9,931 nt of DNA from UBA5972 sp002430125 (GTDB lineage Bacteria > Pseudomonadota > Alphaproteobacteria > Rhodobacterales > Rhodobacteraceae), in the NCBI GenBank assembly GCA_937892915.1, contig CALBIC010000075.1, positions 1 through 9,931 on the forward strand, in the 5' to 3' direction. The position numbers and the translations under genes were made by a program. The number at the start of each line of letters is the position of its first letter. The first letter of the stretch is position 1. The notes under the pieces are model-generated. The model saw only the letters and a list, made by a program, of their open reading frames with translations, had not been told where the DNA came from and did not search any database. Positions 5,774-9,931 of this stretch are shown in pieces.

Positions 5774-7231
5774 ATGGCACTTCAAGCCAAATTTAACCCT
5801 AAAAAGACGCTGAAAGCCTTTTTATTGGCTACCGCGATGGCCAGTTCGGGCCTGTATACGATCACCGCAACCCCGGCTTGGGCCTATGTCCCACCGGAAG
5901 GTTTTGCCGATTTGGTCGAGCAAGTCTCGCCAGCGGTGGTATATATCGAAGTCACATCGACCCAAAGCGGAACGATCACGCAAGACCCTTCTGCCTCGCC
6001 ATTTGACGAGTTTCTGAAGCGGTTCGACCAACCCGGCCAAAACGGCCAGAACGGCCAGCAGCCTGATCGCGAATCGCGCGGGCTTGGGTCTGGTTTTATC
6101 ATTTCAAGTAACGGCGAGATCGTCACCAATCACCATGTGGTCGAAAATGCCACCAAGGTGACCATCAAGCTTCAGGACGGGCGCGAATTTGCGGCCAATG
6201 TCGTTGGGTCTGACAAAGCCACCGACGTGGCGTTGTTGAAAATCGACAATGTCAAAGACCTGCCAGTGGTGCCGTTCGGCCCATCAGATTCGTTGCGCGT
6301 AGGTGACGCAGTGGTTGCAGTTGGCAACCCGTTTGGCTTGGGTGGAACGGTGACTGCGGGGATCATATCGGCCTTGGGGCGCGATATTAATTTCGGCCCC
6401 TATGACAGCTATATCCAGACCGATGCTGCGATCAACCGGGGTAATTCCGGCGGACCTTTGTTCAACACCAAAGGCGAAGTGATCGGCATGAACTCGGCGA
6501 TTTTCAGCCCCACGGGTGGGTCTGTTGGTATCGGGTTTTCGATCCCTGCCGATAAAGTACAGAATATCGTCGATCAGTTGCGCAGCACCGGCACGGTCAG
6601 CCGTGGATGGCTGGGCGTTCAGATCCAGCAAATCACCCCGGATATTGCTGCGGCCATCGGCCTGGCAACACCAAAGGGTGCAATGGTTGCTGACGTGATG
6701 CCAGACAGCCCGGCAATGGCAGGCGGCGTTAAAAAGGGCGACGTTATCTTGGCGGTGAACGATTCTGACGTGACCAAGATGCATGACCTTCCGACGATCA
6801 TCGCGGCCATTCCAGCGGATACCACGGTGACGCTGACGGTCTTGCGTGACGGTAAAACCATCGACCTTGATGTTAAGATCGGACGCCTGAGCCCGGAAAA
6901 AATGCAGCTGGCCAGCACGCAGGATCAGGGACCACAGGCCGCTGATTTGCTGGGTGTGACCGTGCAAACACTGACGCCGGATATCGCGCTGCAACTGGGC
7001 CTTAGTGACACCGATACCGGCGTTGTCATCACTAGTGTCATGCCGAAAAGCCGTAACACCGACAAATTGTTGCCCGGTGATGTGATCCAGGAAGCGGCTG
7101 GTCAGGTTGTGACGACGCCGGCTGAGCTTGCAACAGTTCTCCAGCGCATGGGCAATAATCCTGCGGTTTTGCTGCGGATCAACCGGCGCGGCACGCCGCT
7201 TTATGTTGGTGCCGAGATTAACCCCTCGTAA
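5774..7231 (+). CDS. degP: Periplasmic serine protease/chaperone, DegP/HtrA (Do) family
   Basis: The 485-residue protein has a signal peptide (basic KKTLK, hydrophobic core, cleavage after about Ala37 in TPAWA), so it works in the periplasm. A trypsin-like domain follows, with His121 in TNHHVV, Asp151 in TDVALLK and Ser225 in GNSGGP; the 30- and 74-residue spacings match E. coli DegP within one residue. Two PDZ domains come next (about 262-365 and 390-480), which bind exposed C-termini of unfolded proteins and drive cage assembly. A glutamine/asparagine/glycine-rich loop (GQNGQNGQQ, about 88-96) sits in the position of the DegP LA loop. The protein degrades or refolds damaged envelope proteins. 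It lies between a membrane-protein operon and mprF, and ends before paired hairpins. DegQ or a MucD-like name is also possible; full length and intact triad make the family certain. Confidence 0.97.
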   Translation: MALQAKFNPKKTLKAFLLATAMASSGLYTITATPAWAYVPPEGFADLVEQVSPAVVYIEVTSTQSGTITQDPSASPFDEFLKRFDQPGQNGQNGQQPDRESRGLGSGFIISSNGEIVTNHHVVENATKVTIKLQDGREFAANVVGSDKATDVALLKIDNVKDLPVVPFGPSDSLRVGDAVVAVGNPFGLGGTVTAGIISALGRDINFGPYDSYIQTDAAINRGNSGGPLFNTKGEVIGMNSAIFSPTGGSVGIGFSIPADKVQNIVDQLRSTGTVSRGWLGVQIQQITPDIAAAIGLATPKGAMVADVMPDSPAMAGGVKKGDVILAVNDSDVTKMHDLPTIIAAIPADTTVTLTVLRDGKTIDLDVKIGRLSPEKMQLASTQDQGPQAADLLGVTVQTLTPDIALQLGLSDTDTGVVITSVMPKSRNTDKLLPGDVIQEAAGQVVTTPAELATVLQRMGNNPAVLLRINRRGTPLYVGAEINPS

Positions 7232-7250
7232 CTTTCCCCTCCTTACGAGG
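7224..7250 (+). repeat. 8-bp perfect inverted repeat spanning the degP stop codon
   Basis: CCTCGTAA (7224-7231) pairs perfectly with TTACGAGG (7243-7250) across an 11-base pyrimidine-rich loop. The degP TAA forms the top of the 5' arm. It lies directly before the terminator-like hairpin and could protect the mRNA 3' end or act in translation termination. Confidence 0.7.
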
Positions 7251-7254
7251 TTAA

Positions 7255-7286
7255 AAACACCGGTTGCAGGGTTGCATCCGGTGTTT
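7255..7286 (+). terminator. degP: Probable rho-independent terminator of degP
   Basis: AAACACCGG (7255-7263) and CCGGTGTTT (7278-7286) form a perfect 9-bp stem with a 14-base loop, followed by CCTTTTGT. The A-run before and T-run after make it usable in both directions. The T-tract is short and broken by CC, so read-through into mprF is possible. Confidence 0.75.
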
Positions 7287-7359
7287 CCTTTTGTATTCCC
7301 TACTATATTCGATGTATTGCGGTTTTGGTTTATGCGCCAATAAGTAAGGAAGGCATTTA
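7287..7359 (+). promoter_or_regulatory. Leader of mprF with Shine-Dalgarno
   Basis: AAGGAAGG (7346-7353) lies 6 bases before the ATG at 7360 and fixes the mprF start. The 59 bases between the degP terminator and this site are A+T-rich (CCTACTATATTCGATGTATTG) and may hold a promoter, but no clear -35/-10 pair with 16-18 spacing was found. Confidence 0.5.
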
Positions 7360-9931
7360 ATGCCCGAAGATACGGGTCAAACCGGCTTGCAAAACGGCAG
7401 AGTCGTTGCGTTTCTCAAAACGATTGGCCCTGTGCTTTTGGTGTTTGCCTTGTTTGCGGCAGGCACATACGCGCTTTACCGGTTGTTGGAGCCGGTAAAT
7501 ATCCGCGATGTCTTTGAACAGGCACGATCCGTGCCGACGCAGCACTTGGTTGCAGCCTTTGCCGCGACCTTTGCCGGGTATCTGGCCTTGATCGGTTACG
7601 ACTGGTCGGCGCTGAAATATCTGGGGCGAAAAATTCCGTTGCCTGTGATTATGGTTGGCGGGTTTCTGGGGTATTCTTTTGGCAATACAATCGGTGTCAG
7701 CGCGATTTCCGGCGGGGCGGTGCGGTTCAGGATATATTCGGCCTTCGGGCTGAACGCGTTCGAGATCGCGGCGATTTCAACTTTTGTGTCGCTGGCTTTT
7801 GGGATTGGCATTGTGATAATCGGGCTGACAGCCCTTGCACTGCATCCCTATGCGCTTGGCGAGATGATTTCGTGGCCGCCGGGGGAAATTCGGCTTCTGG
7901 CAGCGGGGACGGCGATTTTATCGGTGGGGGTGATGACGTGGCTGTCGGTGACCGGAAAGTCGTTAAAGATTCGCAGTTTTGAAATCCCGGCGCCGTCGGT
8001 AGGAATTTTGTTCGGGCAGTTGTTGTTCACGCTGGCCGACACATCGATGGCAGCACTGACGCTTTATGTGCTGATGCCGGATAGTGCGCCGGATTTCATC
8101 ACGTTTCTGGCGATATTCGCCGCAGCTTCAATGCTGGGCGTTCTCAGCCATGTGCCCGGTGGGGTCGGGGTGTTTGAGACGATCATCATCGCTACATTGC
8201 CAGCAGGGGTGCCCGTTGAACATGCAGCGGCGGCGTTGCTGCTGTACCGGATCATTTTCTATCTGGTGCCGTTTGCTCTGGCGATGGTGTTTGTGGCGCT
8301 GAACGAAGCGCGTTTGGCCAGTGGGCTGGCGGCGCGGTTCATGGGCGACGTGTCCGAACAGATGCTGCCGGTGATGCGGGCGATCAGTTCGATCGCGCCT
8401 GCAGTCGCCGGGACGGCCAGTTTGGGGCTGGGCATCTGGATGCTGCTGATGGCGGTGCTGCCTGCGGCGCGACCTTCGGAGATCGACCCCGGCGATGTTC
8501 TGATTGCGGTGGTACTGGAGGGTGGGGCCTTGCTGTTGGCCGCCTTGGGAACGATTGTGATCCTGTTGGCGCTGGGCTTGTTTCGCCGGATTTCCGGCGC
8601 GTTCTGGCTGACATTGGCGGCGTTTGGCGCGGGGATTGTCGCCTCGATTCTGAATGAGGTGGACACCGATACTGCGCTGGTGCTGGCGGTGGCGATTATG
8701 GTTTTGCTGCCGCTGAAGCGCGAATTTTACAGGTCAGCGAAACTGACCCACAACGTCCTGAGCCCCGAATGGTTCGCGCTGGTTTCCGGCATCGCACTCT
8801 GTGCTGCTGCCCTGCTGATCCTTACCCATGAGGCCACGCCCTATTCCAACGGCTTGTGGATTACGTTTTCCGCTGACGCCCTGACGCCACGTGCCCTTAG
8901 AGCGGGGCTTCTGGCCAGTGCGGTGATGATGTTTTTCCTGATTTTGCTGGCACTGCGGCCCGCCCGTCTGAAGGGCGCGGAACCCACTGTTGACGTGATG
9001 GCTCTGGCCGCTGAAGTCATCAAGACCGGTTCCAACCCGTTGGCCAATCTGGCGCTGACCGGCGACAAGTCCCTTTTCTTTTCCGACCGCAAGGACGCGT
9101 TCATCATGTATGCGGAGCAAGGAAAATCCTGGGTGGTGCTTGGCGATCCGGTGGGACCGGCAACGTCGGTGCGAGATCTGGCATGGGCGTTTGGTGACGC
9201 TGCTTATGCGGCCAATGCGAGGCCGGTGTTTTACGAGGTCAGCGAAAAATACTTGTCGCTTTGGGTCGAAATGGGCCTGACCCTGCAGAAGATCGGCGAA
9301 GAGGCCGTGATCAATCTGCCGGCGTTTTCGCTGGCGGGTGGGCGGTTCAAGAACCTGCGTTCGGTCCAAAACAAAAGCCTGAAACAGGGTCAGCGGCTTG
9401 AAGTTCTGCATCCACCGCACAGTGCTGCGTTGCTCGAGGATCTGAAACGGGTTTCGGATGCGTGGCTGGGGTTGAAGAACACTCAGGAAAAACGGTTCTC
9501 GGTCGGGCGTTTCAACGAAGAATATCTGCAACGCTTTCCACTTGCGCTGGTACGCCGCGACGGCCGGATCATCGCCTTTGCCAACCTGCTGCAAGCGCCC
9601 ACCGAAAAATCCGCCAGCATTGATCTGATGCGTTATGTCCCTGCCGAGGGCGATGGCATCATGGATTTTTTGTTTGTTGAACTGATTCTGTATTGGCGCG
9701 ACGCAGGGTATAAAACCTTCAGTCTGGGCATGGCGCCGCTGTCCGGGATCACTGCCAAGCATGGCTCGCGGCTCTGGAGTCGCTTTGGAGCGCTATTGTT
9801 CCGGCATGGCGGTGCTTTTTACAATTTTGAAGGTTTGCGGGCGTTCAAGCAGAAATTTGCCCCGGAATGGAAACCGCGGTTTATCGCGGTGCCGGGGAAC
9901 CTGTTGCCATTGCCTGCGCTGAAAGATGTGG
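7360..9931 (+). CDS. mprF: MprF: aminoacyl-phosphatidylglycerol synthase and flippase (3' end outside window)
   Basis: The frame is open from ATG 7360 to the window edge: 857 complete codons without a stop, near the usual full length of about 840-880, so only a short tail is missing. The first half is a many-helix membrane flippase domain, with GNTIGVSAISGGAVRFRIY at about 108-126 and the signature HVPGGVGVFE at about 264-273. The C-terminal half (about 550-857) is the cytoplasmic GNAT-like synthase domain (DUF2156), with NLALTGDKSLFFS, WLGLKNTQEKRFSVGRF, DLMRYVP (about 755-761), MDFLFVEL (about 768-775), SLGMAPLSG (about 788-796), and near the end YNFEGLRAFKQKF. The enzyme moves an amino acid, usually lysine, from aminoacyl-tRNA to phosphatidylglycerol and flips the lipid, lowering envelope negative charge. 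This raises resistance to cationic peptides, and in rhizobia (LpiA) to acid. Lysine versus alanine use cannot be told here. Confidence 0.97.
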   Translation, partial: MPEDTGQTGLQNGRVVAFLKTIGPVLLVFALFAAGTYALYRLLEPVNIRDVFEQARSVPTQHLVAAFAATFAGYLALIGYDWSALKYLGRKIPLPVIMVGGFLGYSFGNTIGVSAISGGAVRFRIYSAFGLNAFEIAAISTFVSLAFGIGIVIIGLTALALHPYALGEMISWPPGEIRLLAAGTAILSVGVMTWLSVTGKSLKIRSFEIPAPSVGILFGQLLFTLADTSMAALTLYVLMPDSAPDFITFLAIFAAASMLGVLSHVPGGVGVFETIIIATLPAGVPVEHAAAALLLYRIIFYLVPFALAMVFVALNEARLASGLAARFMGDVSEQMLPVMRAISSIAPAVAGTASLGLGIWMLLMAVLPAARPSEIDPGDVLIAVVLEGGALLLAALGTIVILLALGLFRRISGAFWLTLAAFGAGIVASILNEVDTDTALVLAVAIMVLLPLKREFYRSAKLTHNVLSPEWFALVSGIALCAAALLILTHEATPYSNGLWITFSADALTPRALRAGLLASAVMMFFLILLALRPARLKGAEPTVDVMALAAEVIKTGSNPLANLALTGDKSLFFSDRKDAFIMYAEQGKSWVVLGDPVGPATSVRDLAWAFGDAAYAANARPVFYEVSEKYLSLWVEMGLTLQKIGEEAVINLPAFSLAGGRFKNLRSVQNKSLKQGQRLEVLHPPHSAALLEDLKRVSDAWLGLKNTQEKRFSVGRFNEEYLQRFPLALVRRDGRIIAFANLLQAPTEKSASIDLMRYVPAEGDGIMDFLFVELILYWRDAGYKTFSLGMAPLSGITAKHGSRLWSRFGALLFRHGGAFYNFEGLRAFKQKFAPEWKPRFIAVPGNLLPLPALKDV

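Noticed and set aside
6040..6062. Short GGCCAGAAC repeats in degP as a tandem repeat array
   Set aside because: They encode the Gln/Asn/Gly-rich loop of the protease and number only about three units; there is no separate repeat function or CRISPR-like spacing.
6284..6994. Minus-strand open frame of 236 codons
   Set aside because: It is antisense to the protease and first PDZ domain of degP and shows no domain of its own.
8734..9762. Long minus-strand open frame of 342 codons
   Set aside because: It is antisense to the conserved synthase domain of mprF, has no recognisable domain or ribosome-binding site, and its composition (rich in Q, R, H, G) is typical of a shadow frame in G+C-rich coding DNA.

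Overview
The window looks like the chromosome of an alphaproteobacterium, probably of the Rhodobacterales type. This is inferred from moderately high G+C, the style of the IS66 element, and a DegP/two-component/MprF gene set. No rRNA, tRNA or species marker is present, so placement below class is a guess.

Region 1 (1-2251) is the right-hand part of an IS66-family insertion sequence: the end of tnpA, complete tnpB, the transposase gene tnpC, and a right terminal repeat that begins GTAAGC when read inward. The tnpC frame carries an in-frame TAA at codon 501. The same frame then continues with the conserved IS66 C-terminus to a TAG at 2227, so the copy appears to be broken by a single nonsense change. 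Region 2 (2252-2482) has no convincing gene. It may hold the end of an older IS21-like element into which the IS66 copy jumped.

Region 3 (2483-4563, minus strand) is a response regulator/sensor kinase operon with an ATGA overlap. Region 4 (4675-5645, plus strand) is divergent from it: a polytopic membrane protein with a clear internal duplication carrying paired glutamates (FTR1-like, COG4280 type), overlapping by ATGA with a 72-residue two-helix membrane protein. Region 5 (5774-7231) is a complete periplasmic protease/chaperone of the DegP/HtrA family, followed by two hairpins. Region 6 (7360 to the end) is mprF, an aminoacyl-phosphatidylglycerol synthase/flippase. It is open at the window edge with 857 codons visible.

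Regions 3 to 6 read together as an envelope-maintenance neighbourhood: a membrane sensor, an outer-envelope protein quality-control protease, an enzyme that changes membrane lipid charge, and an uncharacterised transporter-like pair. That the two-component system controls the neighbours is a hypothesis from gene order only. No hallmark of a defence system, CRISPR array, prophage or biosynthetic cluster was seen.
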